Source: Rhodococcus koreensis
GTDB taxonomy: Bacteria > Actinomycetota > Actinomycetes > Mycobacteriales > Mycobacteriaceae
Assembly: GCF_900105905.1 (NCBI RefSeq)
Contig: NZ_FNSV01000005.1
Span: forward strand, 3,906,001 to 3,970,000
Length of the DNA stretch: 64,000 nt
Reading direction: 5' to 3'
Below are positions 33,536 to 41,816 of this stretch, one piece after another (the stretch's first letter is position 1; each line of letters opens with the position of its first letter). The translations under genes and the position numbers were made by a program. Under the pieces are notes generated by a model. That model worked only from the letters and a program-made list of their open reading frames with translations. It did no database searches and had not been told where the DNA came from.

Positions 33536-33730
33536 TCAGTGGTCGACGAGTGCGCTGACACCCACCTCGAGGCTTCTCCGTCCGTCACGGGTGCGGAACG
33601 GTGTCCGGGCCGCCGCCGACTCTGTGCACAGCGCCGCGGGGTCACGGTCGAGCCAGTGGTCGATCGCCACCCGGATTCGTTCCCGCAACGGCCGGGGTGC
33701 CAGGCGAAACGCCTCGACCTCGGTGGTCAC
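33536..33730 (-). CDS. Small hypothetical protein coupled to the hydrolase gene
   Basis: A 64-residue frame (VTTEVEAFRLAPRPLRERI...SALVDH) whose GTG start overlaps the hydrolase stop as GTGA, suggesting translational coupling. No family recognised; composition is helix-like and basic at first. It might be a decayed extension of another gene. Low certainty. Confidence 0.35.
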   Translation of the reverse strand: MTTEVEAFRLAPRPLRERIRVAIDHWLDRDPAALCTESAAARTPFRTRDGRRSLEVGVSALVDH

Positions 33731-34515
33731 CGCGAACTCGCCGACAACACGGGACCCGCGCTGCACCACTGGGTGGTCGCTTCGATGATCAATCCGGCGA
33801 CCTCGCGGTGCGCGAGGTCGTTGGGAATGTCGTGGTAGCCACCGGGGATCGCGACGGCACGGCACTGGTGGAGTTCGCTCGCAAATTCCGATGCCTTACC
33901 AGGTGCGGCGAATGCGTCGTGCTCGCCGTTGATCAACAGGATCGGCATGATGAGGGCCGGAAGGCCCGTGCGGACCTTGCATCCGGCGACGGCGAGCGCG
34001 CTCCACAGGTTCGGTTCGGCTGGGGCGGTGTCGAATCCGAGCGGATCGTTCGCGAGCGCGTCGAGGTATTCCTCGTCCTTCGCCATGATCAGATCGGTGC
34101 GTCCCTCCGCCTCGGGAGGCAGCCCCCACAGCGGCGCACCGGTCATCACCAGGCCGGTGCGGGCGGTCGCGGTGCGCATCGCCAGCAGCGCCCCGGTCAA
34201 CGCGCCCAGCGAGTGCCCGACGATGACGACGGGCAGGTCCGGGCGAGTGCTCGTCATGAGATCGAGCAAGATGCCGGCGTTGGACGCGAGTTCGTCGACG
34301 GAGGGGAACATTCCCGGGCGGCCGCCGGTGTGGCCGTGTCCGAGATGATCCGGGCCCCACACCTCGATGCCCGCATCGGTCAGTTGCCCGGCCAGCCGGT
34401 GGTAGTGCCCGGTGTGCTCCCCGAAGCCGTGCAGAAGCAGCACCTGGGCGTGGGCTGACCGGGCAGCCCAGTGCCGGTAGTAGATCTTGTTGCGTACGCC
34501 GTCGAAGAAGGGCAC
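33727..34515 (-). CDS. Alpha/beta hydrolase (monoacylglycerol lipase/lysophospholipase-like)
   Basis: 262 residues from GTG 34515, 1 bp after the stop of the RbsD-like gene. Alpha/beta-hydrolase triad: nucleophile Ser in VIVGHSLGALTG, Asp in LINGEHDAFAA, His in IPGGYHDIPND. Oxyanion region LLLHGFGEHTGHYHRLA and the GPDHLGHGHTGG loop are typical of serine-aminopeptidase S33/monoacylglycerol lipase proteins. Cytoplasmic esterase; in a leftward operon behind the RbsD/FucU-like protein, with operator 4 upstream. Confidence 0.9.
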   Translation of the reverse strand: MPFFDGVRNKIYYRHWAARSAHAQVLLLHGFGEHTGHYHRLAGQLTDAGIEVWGPDHLGHGHTGGRPGMFPSVDELASNAGILLDLMTSTRPDLPVVIVGHSLGALTGALLAMRTATARTGLVMTGAPLWGLPPEAEGRTDLIMAKDEEYLDALANDPLGFDTAPAEPNLWSALAVAGCKVRTGLPALIMPILLINGEHDAFAAPGKASEFASELHQCRAVAIPGGYHDIPNDLAHREVAGLIIEATTQWCSAGPVLSASSR

Positions 34516-34516
34516 G

Positions 34517-35032
34517 TCACGCCTCCGGTGCGGTCGAGTCGGGGGCCTGCCCGTCGGACAGGTCCTGGAACCAGGTCGGCGACGTCAGCCACTTCAACGG
34601 GATCGGGGGGCTGGGGTAGCCGGCGACGAGGATGGTGTTGGCGTGCACCGAGTAGTCCCCGGTCTGGACGAAAACCTTGACCCGGTCGCGTAGTTGGTAG
34701 AACTCGGGCAGATAGCGCAGTTCGTGCACGTTCTCCTCCCCCACCAGTTCGGAGACGAATTTCCGGCCCTCCGGGTTGGCCCGGATCATGTCCTCGGTGA
34801 CGATTGCCGCCTCGAAATCTCCGGCCTCGCACAGCACGGAGAGCACGTCACCGACCGAGGGCAGACCGGGAGCGATGCCAAGATCGATCGTCTCGACCTG
34901 CGGCGACAGCGGCACCAGACTGGCCGCCGAGGTGCCGCTTCCGGCATCGGCGATGTAGACCATCTCGCCGTGGCGTAGCTGGCTCACCACTGCCGCCAAC
35001 CGCTCGTGCAACAGACGGACCTTCGGTGCCAT
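34517..35032 (-). CDS. RbsD/FucU-type protein
   Basis: 171 residues, MAPKVRLLHERLAAVVSQLRHGEMVYIADAGSG. The start region with HGE-VYIADAG, then VETIDLGIAPGLPSVGDVL and the C-terminal FVQTGDYSVHANTILVAGY resemble the RbsD/FucU fold, which catalyses sugar anomer or pyranose-furanose interconversion; the conserved H--G and the terminal tyrosine/asparagine region are visible. First gene of a leftward two- or three-gene operon with an alpha/beta hydrolase; preceded by operator 4 (35121-35130). Suggests that a free sugar or sugar-like compound is handled by the island. Confidence 0.75.
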   Translation of the reverse strand: MAPKVRLLHERLAAVVSQLRHGEMVYIADAGSGTSAASLVPLSPQVETIDLGIAPGLPSVGDVLSVLCEAGDFEAAIVTEDMIRANPEGRKFVSELVGEENVHELRYLPEFYQLRDRVKVFVQTGDYSVHANTILVAGYPSPPIPLKWLTSPTWFQDLSDGQAPDSTAPEA

Positions 35033-35120
35033 GGATGTGTCCTCTCCTCGTGGTGGAATCGCCGCGATCCGCGGCCGGAACGACCGATCGACCTCGGCCC
35101 GTTGAATGCCGAATGTGCTC

Positions 35121-35130
35121 TAGTCGACAA
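35121..35130. promoter_or_regulatory. GntR-type operator, site 4 (TAGTCGACAA)
   Basis: Nine of ten consensus bases, 89 bp upstream of the RbsD-like start. It is nested in a wider inverted repeat CTAGTCG-acaat-CGACTAG (35120-35138). Confidence 0.6.
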
Positions 35131-35239
35131 TCGACTAGAAACGTAAGCCGGGCGACGGCATCCGTCAAGAGGTGTTCGGCCCGGCAAATCGAGGCTTGAC
35201 CCGGCCGCCCGAAGCACGCACACTAAACGTGTCGGTCGA

Positions 35240-35249
35240 TTGTCGACAA
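35240..35249. promoter_or_regulatory. GntR-type operator, site 5 (TTGTCGACAA)
   Basis: Perfect consensus, 61 bp upstream of the SDR ATG (35311) and downstream of a possible -35 TTGACC at 35194. Confidence 0.72.
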
Positions 35250-35310
35250 AGGATCAATCCCCTGCGCGGCGCGACCTGTTTCCGCGAAAACCACCCTGAA
35301 GGAGCGAACT

Positions 35311-36069
35311 ATGGGCCAGCTGCTCGAAGGCAAGACAGTAATCATCACCGGTGCCGGAGGCGGGATCGGCCTGGCCACCGCGCTGCATCTGCACGACGAG
35401 GGCGCCCAGGTGGTCGCCACCGTCCACTCCGAGGCAAGCTTGCCGCAGTTGAAGGTGGACGACGACCGCCTGATCGCCAAGGTCGTGGACGTGACCGACG
35501 AAGAGCAGGTCAAGAGTGTTATCGACTTCACCGTGCAGACCTTCGGAAAGCTCGACGGCATCGTCAACAACGCCGGCGTCCTCAAGCCCGGGACAATCCT
35601 CGACGCCAGCGTCGAGGACTTCCAGAAGACGTTCGACGTGAACGTCAAGGGAGTATTCCTCGGGACGAAGTACGCCATCCCCGAGCTGCTCAAGGCCGGC
35701 GGCGGATCGATCGTCAACTTCGGCTCGATCAACTCGATCGGCGCGGAGAAGTTGCTGACCACCTACACCGCGAGCAAGGGTGCGGTGCTGACGCTGACCA
35801 AGGCGGTCGCCCTCGACTTCGGCGCGCAGGGCATTCGGGCCAACACCCTGTGCCCGGGCTTCGTCGACACCCCGCTGAACGTCCCGCATTACACCGCCCT
35901 CGGTGGCCGTGACGAGCTCGAGGCCGGGCTCCCCGACTTCCAGCCGATCGGACGCGCCATCCTCCCCATCGAGATCGCCCACTCGGTCGCGTTCCTACTC
36001 TCGGATCACTCCACGGCCATCACCGGCACTGCGTTCGTGGTCGACGGCGGTGTCCTCGCCGGCGCCTGA
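35311..36069 (+). CDS. Short-chain dehydrogenase/reductase
   Basis: 252 residues from ATG 35311 with GAAGGAG 7 nt upstream. Classical SDR: TGAGGGIGLATALHL (NAD(P) site), DVTDEEQV, NNAGVL, catalytic Ser in NFGSINSIG, and YTASKGAVL with the YxxxK pair. C-terminus ITGTAFVVDGGVLAGA is typical. NAD(P)-dependent alcohol/ketone oxidoreductase. Under operator 5; followed by a strong terminator, so it is monocistronic. Divergent from the RbsD/hydrolase operon. Confidence 0.93.
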   Translation: MGQLLEGKTVIITGAGGGIGLATALHLHDEGAQVVATVHSEASLPQLKVDDDRLIAKVVDVTDEEQVKSVIDFTVQTFGKLDGIVNNAGVLKPGTILDASVEDFQKTFDVNVKGVFLGTKYAIPELLKAGGGSIVNFGSINSIGAEKLLTTYTASKGAVLTLTKAVALDFGAQGIRANTLCPGFVDTPLNVPHYTALGGRDELEAGLPDFQPIGRAILPIEIAHSVAFLLSDHSTAITGTAFVVDGGVLAGA

Positions 36070-36080
36070 TCACACCTGAC

Positions 36081-36119
36081 GTGCGGTGGAGGCCCTGGAG
36101 CCTCGGGCCTCCACCGCAC
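36081..36119 (+). terminator. Hairpin terminator after the SDR gene
   Basis: GTGCGGTGGAGGCCC (36081-36095) pairs perfectly with GGGCCTCCACCGCAC (36105-36119), a 15-bp stem with a 9-nt loop, 11 bp after the SDR stop, followed by TTTCATTT. Confidence 0.85.
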
Positions 36120-36125
36120 TTTCAT

Positions 36126-36170
36126 TTGACAGCGGACGTGACGCACGCCACTATGACAAAATGTCGACAA
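36126..36170 (+). promoter_or_regulatory. Promoter with GntR-type operator at the start site (site 6)
   Basis: TTGACA (36126-36131), 17-bp spacer, CACTAT (36149-36154), with ATGTCGACAA (36161-36170) covering the predicted transcription start. This is a textbook repressor position for the GMC/small-subunit operon starting at 36195. Confidence 0.68.
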
Positions 36171-36194
36171 TTAGACGAAATGAGGTCGACTCCG

Positions 36195-37832
36195 ATGACT
36201 TCCACCAGCCACGATGTCACCGAGCACGATTCCGTCGATGTGCTCGTGATCGGCGCGGGTCCGTCCGGCGCAGTGGTCACCCATACGGCCGCGACTGCCG
36301 GCCTGAACGTCCTGTGCCTCGAACAGGGCGACTGGGTCAACCCCAGCGATTTCCCCGCCAACCACCCGGAATGGGAATTGCTGATCCAGCACGACTGGGC
36401 GCACGACCCGAACGTGCGGGCACTGCCCTCCGATTATCCGGTGGATATCCGCGACTCCGACATGTGGCCGGTGATGTTCAACGCCGTCGGCGGCAGCTCC
36501 ATCTACTACGGCGCCGAGTGGCCGCGACTGCTGCCCTCGGACTTCCGGGTCAAGACACTCGACGGCGTCGCCGACGACTGGCCGATCGCCTACGACGACC
36601 TCAAGCCGTACCACGACGAGGTCGACGCGTTCATCGGCGTGTCCGGCGTCGACGGTGACACCGCCTACCCCGACGGGCTCGAGTACCCGCTGCCGCCGCA
36701 TCCACTGGGCAAGCCGGGAATGAAGGCGGCCGAAGCGGCGAACACACTGGGCTGGCACTGGTGGCCCGGTACCAACGCGATCCCGAGCCAGAAGAACAAG
36801 ACCCTCGAGCAGTGCGGCCGCTGGGGGGTGTGCGAATGGGGTTGCCCGCAGGGCGCGAAGGCCTCCTTCGATCTGATCTACATGCCGCAGGCGCAGCAGG
36901 CCGGTGCACAGGTGCAGACCGGGGCGCGCGTGCGCAGGATCAGAACCGACGACACCGGGCGGGCAACCGGTGCCGAGTGGATCGACCGCGACGGCACCGT
37001 CCACTTCCAACCGGCGAAGTCGGTCGTATTGTGCGCCAACGGAATCGGCACACCCCGACTGTTGCTGCTGTCGGCGGACGAGCGCAACCCGGACGGGCTC
37101 GCCAACTCCTCCGGGCTGGTCGGCAAGAACCTGATGCTGCACCCGAACTGCACCGCGGTCGGCTACTACGAGGAGAACCTCGAGAGTTGGCGCGGCCCGG
37201 CCGGACAGCTGATCCACTCGATGCAGTTCTACGACACCGACACCTCCCGCGGTTTCGTCCGTGGTGCGAAGTTGCACGCGCTGCCGACCCCGGGACCGCT
37301 GAACACCATCGAGACCCACCGCCAGCTCGACTTCGACGAGCTGTGGGGACCGGCCGTCCACGACGTGGCACGCGCGTCGTCGAACGGCATCCTGTGGGCA
37401 GCCAACGTCGAGGATCTACCCGAGGAACACAACCGGGTCACCCTCTCCACGGAGGAGTTCGACTCGGACGGGCTGCCCGCGCCGAAGGTCGAATACCGGG
37501 TCAGCGAGAACACCCGCAAGATCCTGAAGTACACCGTCGAGCGGATGGTGGAATTGCACAAAGCGGCAGGCGCCAAGCAGATAATCACCCAGGAACTGTG
37601 GGTCGATCAGCCCGGACATCTGCTCGGCACCGCCCGGATGGGCGACGACCCGGCCACCTCGGTCGTCGATTCCTTCGGCCGCAGCCACGACGTCGACAAC
37701 CTCTACATCGCCGACGGCAGCATCTTCGTCACCTCGGGCTCGGCCAATCCGACCTGCACCATCAGCGCTCTGGCACTGCGGGTGGGCCGCAAGGTCGTCG
37801 AGGACGTCACCGCAGGAAAGGCCCAGGCATGA
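36195..37832 (+). CDS. GMC-family dehydrogenase, large subunit with Fe-S Cys motif
   Basis: 545 residues from ATG 36195 (MTSTSHDVTEHDSVDVL; GAGG 9 nt upstream; ATG 36180 is an alternative). FAD site VLVIGAGPSGAVVTHTA; C207-x5-C213-x3-C217-P (CGRWGVCEWGCPQGAK), the pattern that carries a [3Fe-4S] cluster in FAD-glucose dehydrogenase-type proteins; C-terminal His/Asn pair in QPGHLLGTARMG and SANPTCTISALA. ATGA overlap with a gluconate-2-dehydrogenase subunit-3 gene supports a heterodimer. No Tat signal or cytochrome subunit is present, so it should be cytoplasmic with an unknown electron acceptor. Confidence 0.9.
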   Translation: MTSTSHDVTEHDSVDVLVIGAGPSGAVVTHTAATAGLNVLCLEQGDWVNPSDFPANHPEWELLIQHDWAHDPNVRALPSDYPVDIRDSDMWPVMFNAVGGSSIYYGAEWPRLLPSDFRVKTLDGVADDWPIAYDDLKPYHDEVDAFIGVSGVDGDTAYPDGLEYPLPPHPLGKPGMKAAEAANTLGWHWWPGTNAIPSQKNKTLEQCGRWGVCEWGCPQGAKASFDLIYMPQAQQAGAQVQTGARVRRIRTDDTGRATGAEWIDRDGTVHFQPAKSVVLCANGIGTPRLLLLSADERNPDGLANSSGLVGKNLMLHPNCTAVGYYEENLESWRGPAGQLIHSMQFYDTDTSRGFVRGAKLHALPTPGPLNTIETHRQLDFDELWGPAVHDVARASSNGILWAANVEDLPEEHNRVTLSTEEFDSDGLPAPKVEYRVSENTRKILKYTVERMVELHKAAGAKQIITQELWVDQPGHLLGTARMGDDPATSVVDSFGRSHDVDNLYIADGSIFVTSGSANPTCTISALALRVGRKVVEDVTAGKAQA

Positions 37833-38338
37833 GCACCACACCCATCGAACTGAAGACCTCGGCGCCGCGGCGTCTGTCCGTGCCGGTTCGCACGCTCCGC
37901 CCGCCCCGGCAGCTGTCCGAGGACGAGTTGACCATCCTGTTGCGGATCGCGGACAGCCTCATCCCCGAATCCGGAGAGAATCCCGCCGCCAGCAAGGCGC
38001 AGGACTATCTGCGGTATCTCGATCTGGCGCTCGCCGCCCGCGCCGACGTCTTCGACGCGGTCGTCACGGCGATCAACGACGTCGCGGATCTCCACGGCGG
38101 CGAACTCCACGCCCGGTTGAAGCGCATGTGGGCCGAGGACAAGGTCACCTTCGACCCGCTCTCCTCGATCGTGGCCGGCGCCTACTTCATGACCCCGCAG
38201 GTCAAGGCGCTGATCGGGTACCCCGGACAGCACCGGGACGCTGCCGGATTCGAGGACGCCGCCAACGAGTTGTCGACCGGCATCCTCGACCCGGTGATCG
38301 AACGCGGATCCATCTACGTCTCCGCCACCGGGGAGTGA
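37829..38338 (+). CDS. Gluconate 2-dehydrogenase subunit 3-like protein
   Basis: 169 residues from ATG 37829, overlapping the GMC stop (ATGA). Central part matches the subunit-3 family: QLSEDELTILLRIADSLIPESGENPAAS, FDPLSSIVAGAYFMTPQVKALIGYPGQ. In known three-subunit dehydrogenases this small subunit binds the GMC subunit and usually carries a Tat signal that exports both. Here the N-terminus (MSTTPIELKTSAPRRL) has no twin-arginine signal. Confidence 0.85.
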   Translation: MSTTPIELKTSAPRRLSVPVRTLRPPRQLSEDELTILLRIADSLIPESGENPAASKAQDYLRYLDLALAARADVFDAVVTAINDVADLHGGELHARLKRMWAEDKVTFDPLSSIVAGAYFMTPQVKALIGYPGQHRDAAGFEDAANELSTGILDPVIERGSIYVSATGE

Positions 38339-38367
38339 GGCCCCCAGGCGGGTCACCAGCTGATCTA

Positions 38368-38377
38368 CTGTCGACAA
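38368..38377. promoter_or_regulatory. GntR-type operator, site 7 (CTGTCGACAA), upstream of the GntR gene
   Basis: Nine of ten consensus bases, 80 bp upstream of the GntR ATG; implies autoregulation. Confidence 0.62.
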
Positions 38378-38456
38378 GACACCTGCAACCCGAGTAGGAC
38401 TGATACCACCTCGTCGAGTGAGCAACCACGAGGCCGAAGCAAGAAAGGACAACGGA

Positions 38457-39194
38457 ATGACTCTGTCACCGAATCGTCCGGGGTCGACAGTGGGCCGCGA
38501 CGAGGGGGAGATTTCCCTCGGACGAATCCAGCAGCGCACCACGCCCGGCACCGTCGCGGGCGTGCTGCGCACCGCCATCCTCGACGGCACCCTCGCCCCC
38601 GGCAGCCAGCTGCGGGAGGCACACATCGCCGCCGATCTGGGAGTGAGCCGGGCACCTCTCCGCGAAGCCCTGGGCATCCTCGCCGACGAAGGTCTCGTGG
38701 TGAAGATCGCCTACAAGGGCGCCTTCGTCGCCGAGGTCAGCGCCCAGGGCATGGCGGAGATCGCCAGCCTGCGCAAGCGCCTGGAACCGTATGCGATCGA
38801 GCTGGCGATGCCACGGCTGGCGGCCGGTGGCCGCACGAAGGTCATCCGCGCGTTGCAGGACATGGCGCGCGGCGCCGACGACGGCGACATGACCCGAACC
38901 ATCGACGCCCACATGAGCTTTCACCGCGTGTTCTACGAGCTCTCCGAGCACGGGCTGCTGCTCGACCTGTGGCGCAGCTGGGAATCGCAGTTGCAGCTGT
39001 TCCTGTCCGCCGATCACCAGTCTTTCGCCGACCTGCACGACGTGGTCGCCGAGCACGAGCGGCTCCTGGCGATCATCGACACCGGCGACATGGACGCGAT
39101 CACCCGGGAGATCGATCGTCACGTGCACGGTCCCGCATCCGCCCTGGACGCCGTCGACACCGTGCGCGAGGCCGCTTCCGCCACGCATGCGTGA
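38457..39194 (+). CDS. GntR-family regulator, FadR (FCD) subfamily; candidate master regulator of the island
   Basis: 245 residues from ATG 38457, AAAGGA 7 nt upstream. Winged HTH at about residues 28-95 (VAGVLRTAILDGTLAPGSQLREAHIAADL, GVSRAPLREALGILADEGLV) and an FCD effector domain (LRKRLEPYAIELAMPRLA...HMSFHRVFYELSEH...VVAEHERLLAII...EIDRHVHG) with the His/Asp metal-binding pattern that senses small carboxylates. It is the only GntR gene in 30-54 kb. The ten TTGTCGACAA-like sites there fit the FadR-type recognition pattern, and one precedes this gene. Overlaps the next gene by 8 bp. Confidence 0.92.
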   Translation: MTLSPNRPGSTVGRDEGEISLGRIQQRTTPGTVAGVLRTAILDGTLAPGSQLREAHIAADLGVSRAPLREALGILADEGLVVKIAYKGAFVAEVSAQGMAEIASLRKRLEPYAIELAMPRLAAGGRTKVIRALQDMARGADDGDMTRTIDAHMSFHRVFYELSEHGLLLDLWRSWESQLQLFLSADHQSFADLHDVVAEHERLLAIIDTGDMDAITREIDRHVHGPASALDAVDTVREAASATHA

Positions 39195-41007
39195 GTACGT
39201 CGACTTCCTGGGCGGTCAGCCGCCGTACGACGAACTCGAGTCGACCGACCTCGACGCCCTGGCACGCCTGGTCGAGGTCGAGTTCTTCCCGGCCGGGACC
39301 CGCATCATCGAGGCCGGCGAAGCCCCGTTGTCGCACTTCTACGTGGTGCGCACCGGGGAGGTCGAGGTCGTCGACCGGGGACGGGTGATCGACCTGCTCG
39401 GGTCCGGGGAGACCTTCGGGCAGATCTCGGTCCTGTCCGGGCTGCCGCCGCCCCTGGACGTGCGGGCCGCCGAGGACAGCCTCTGCTACCGGTTCCCGGA
39501 CCCGAGACCGATCCTCGCTCACCCCGAACGTCTGCAATTTCAGCACTACAACACCCTCGTCACCCGGGAACGCCTCACCCGGTCCGGCCTGGTGGATCAG
39601 GCACTGCGCGCCGCCCGCCATCAGATGCGCCCGGCCGTGTGGTGCCCCGTCGGGGCCACCGTGTCCGAGGCCGCGGCGGTGATCACCGACGCCGCCCAGT
39701 CCTACGCCCTGCTCGACCGTGGTGGGGAGATCGGGATCGTCACCGACAGCGACTTCCGGCGCGCCCTCGCGACGGCGTCGTTCGATCCGCACGCTCCCGT
39801 GACCACCATCGCCTCCTTTCCTGCCGAATCCATCGGTGCCGATGCCCTGGTGGGTGACGCCTTCCTGCGCATGATCGAGTGCGGACTGCACCACCTGGTG
39901 GTCCGGGGCGCCGCCGACCGGCCCGTGGGCGTGCTGCGGGTGGTCGACCTGGCCTCCGCCGAGGTACGCAATCCACTCGTCATCCGCCGCGCCGTGGACG
40001 ACGCCCACACCATCGACGAACTCGCCGCCGCGGCCGCATTGCTGCCCGGCACCTGGGTCGAGCTGTACGACACGGGCGTGGCACCGATGCACATCGCCGG
40101 ACTTCTCTCGGCAGTCGTGGACGCCCTGTTGCAGCGGCTGGTCGAACTCACCGACATCGGTGACGACTGCGTGCCACACCGGACGTCCTGGTTGCTGCTG
40201 GGCTCGGTGGCACGCCGGGAGCCGCTCCCCCGCTCGGACGTCGACACCAGCCTGGTCTGGGAAGACCTACCCGGAGAACGCAATCCGGCGCGGAAATTGC
40301 AGCGCTGGGCTGGGCGCGTCCTCGACAACATGGAGCGGTGCGGGCTGGAGCGCTGCGTCGACGGCGCCAATGCCACCAACCCGGAGTTCGCCCGCTCCCG
40401 CGCCGATGCCGTCTCCACCGCCACGTCGTGGATCCGCAATCCCACCCAGCACAACGCACTGCTGCTGTCGTCGATGATCGCGGACAGCCGCCCGGTGACC
40501 GGGCTGTCGCTGGGCCGCTCGGTGTCGGATGCGATGCTGGCGACCACCCGGAGCCACGAGTACCTCTCGGCGCTGCTGCGCTTCACCGTCTCGAGCCGCC
40601 CGCCGGTGGGTTTCGTCCGCAACTTCGTCGTCGAGCAGTCCGGCGCCAACCGCGGCCACCTCGACCTCAAGGCCCGCGGACTGGTCCCGATCGCCTCGCT
40701 CGGGCGGTGGATCGCCGTCGTCACCGGCGACGACCGCGGCTCGACGATTACCCGGTTGCGGCGGGGCGGCGCGTCGAACCTGCTCACACCGGACGAGACC
40801 GAGGTCCTCGTGCAGGCCTTCGAGTACATCTACGGGCTGATCCTCGGCCGGGAGATCGACGCGATCAAGACCTCCACTGCCGCGACCACCTGGGTGGCGC
40901 CGAATCAGCTCGACTCCCTGACCCGTCGTTACCTGCGGGAGGCGTTCCGCGCCGTCGCGGAGGTGCAGAATCGGCTCGAGAGCGAGTGGGTGGCGCGACT
41001 GCCATGA
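39187..41007 (+). CDS. cNMP-binding / CBS / DUF294 nucleotidyltransferase-like protein
   Basis: 606 residues from ATG 39187. Order: N-terminal cyclic-nucleotide-binding-like domain (residues 5-105, with LLGSGETFGQISVLSG), paired CBS domains (about 145-270), a DUF294 nucleotidyltransferase domain (LLLGSVARREPLPRSDVDTSL, about 335-355, the G-S...D-x-D active-site pattern of GlnD-like enzymes) and a helical DUF294 C-terminal domain. Likely a ligand-sensing protein-modifying or regulatory enzyme. Next gene is a DnaQ-like exonuclease with ATGA overlap; such DUF294-DnaQ pairs are often seen near acetate or amino-acid transporters. Confidence 0.88.
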   Translation: MREYVDFLGGQPPYDELESTDLDALARLVEVEFFPAGTRIIEAGEAPLSHFYVVRTGEVEVVDRGRVIDLLGSGETFGQISVLSGLPPPLDVRAAEDSLCYRFPDPRPILAHPERLQFQHYNTLVTRERLTRSGLVDQALRAARHQMRPAVWCPVGATVSEAAAVITDAAQSYALLDRGGEIGIVTDSDFRRALATASFDPHAPVTTIASFPAESIGADALVGDAFLRMIECGLHHLVVRGAADRPVGVLRVVDLASAEVRNPLVIRRAVDDAHTIDELAAAAALLPGTWVELYDTGVAPMHIAGLLSAVVDALLQRLVELTDIGDDCVPHRTSWLLLGSVARREPLPRSDVDTSLVWEDLPGERNPARKLQRWAGRVLDNMERCGLERCVDGANATNPEFARSRADAVSTATSWIRNPTQHNALLLSSMIADSRPVTGLSLGRSVSDAMLATTRSHEYLSALLRFTVSSRPPVGFVRNFVVEQSGANRGHLDLKARGLVPIASLGRWIAVVTGDDRGSTITRLRRGGASNLLTPDETEVLVQAFEYIYGLILGREIDAIKTSTAATTWVAPNQLDSLTRRYLREAFRAVAEVQNRLESEWVARLP

Positions 41008-41660
41008 CAGTGCGCTGGAGACGACGACGCGAGGACCCTCTACGAAAACCGTGGCGGCAGAGCGAATATCTCGTCGTCGACCTCGAGACCACCGGGCTGG
41101 ACCTGAAGAAGGACACCATCGTCTCGTACGGCGCCGTCGTCATCCGAGACGGCCGGGTGATCACCGCCGAGAGCGTCTACGACCTGGTCCGCCCCCGGTC
41201 GGCAATGTCCCCGGAGGCGATCGCCGTCCACACCCTGCGCCCGGCAGACGTCGCGGATGCGCCACCGCCGGATGCCGCAGTGCACACTCTCGCCGCCCTG
41301 ATGACCGATCGGGTGGTCGTCGCACACTCGGCGTGGGTCGAGCAGGCCTTCCTCACCCGCGCGTTCCGGGACGCCGGCATCCGGTTTCGGGTCCCGCTGA
41401 TCGACACCGCGGCCCTGGCCCGCGCGTGTGGCACTGCGCCCGCGGGTCAGCGCGGCGACGCGGGTCTCGAATGGCTCGCCACCGCGCTGGGACTCCCCGT
41501 CGTCGATCCGCACCACGCACTCGGTGACGCCGTCACCACGGCGCAGGTCTTTCTGGTGCTGGCCTCCCGCCTGAGCGGCCGCGGATACGACACCGCTCGA
41601 TCCCTGGTCGATCTGACCTGCGGGGACCGGGGTCTGTTGTCCCCTCCGAGCGGGCGGTAG
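41004..41660 (+). CDS. DnaQ-like 3'-5' exonuclease
   Basis: 218 residues from ATG 41004 (ATGA overlap). DEDDh exonuclease: Exo I VVDLETTGLD, Exo II VVVAHSAWVEQAFL, Exo III HHALGDAVTTAQVF with the His and last Asp. It is similar to the DNA polymerase III epsilon exonuclease domain but lacks polymerase-binding regions, so it is probably a stand-alone nuclease acting with the DUF294 protein. Its link to the catabolic island is unknown. Confidence 0.9.
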   Translation: MTVRWRRRREDPLRKPWRQSEYLVVDLETTGLDLKKDTIVSYGAVVIRDGRVITAESVYDLVRPRSAMSPEAIAVHTLRPADVADAPPPDAAVHTLAALMTDRVVVAHSAWVEQAFLTRAFRDAGIRFRVPLIDTAALARACGTAPAGQRGDAGLEWLATALGLPVVDPHHALGDAVTTAQVFLVLASRLSGRGYDTARSLVDLTCGDRGLLSPPSGR

Positions 41661-41707
41661 CCCAGCCGAAACAGTCAGTGATTGAGATCACACGCATCTA
41701 TGGTAGA

Positions 41708-41717
41708 TTGTCGACAG
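41708..41717. promoter_or_regulatory. GntR-type operator, site 8 (TTGTCGACAG)
   Basis: Nine of ten consensus bases, 100 bp upstream of the APC permease ATG. It overlaps a likely -10 TAGATT (41704-41709) placed 16 bp after TTGAGA. Confidence 0.62.
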
Positions 41718-41816
41718 TTGCTCAAAGAGCGGATAGACTTCCCCTTGTGCGGCTACCCCCGACCCCAGCCTCGCCGCACTGCCGAGGCTTTCTCGACACC
41801 GACCAGTGAGGTCAGC

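Noticed and set aside
38418..38456. A 13-residue N-terminal extension of the GntR regulator
   Set aside because: The extension lacks an SD, whereas AAAGGA is well placed for ATG 38457.
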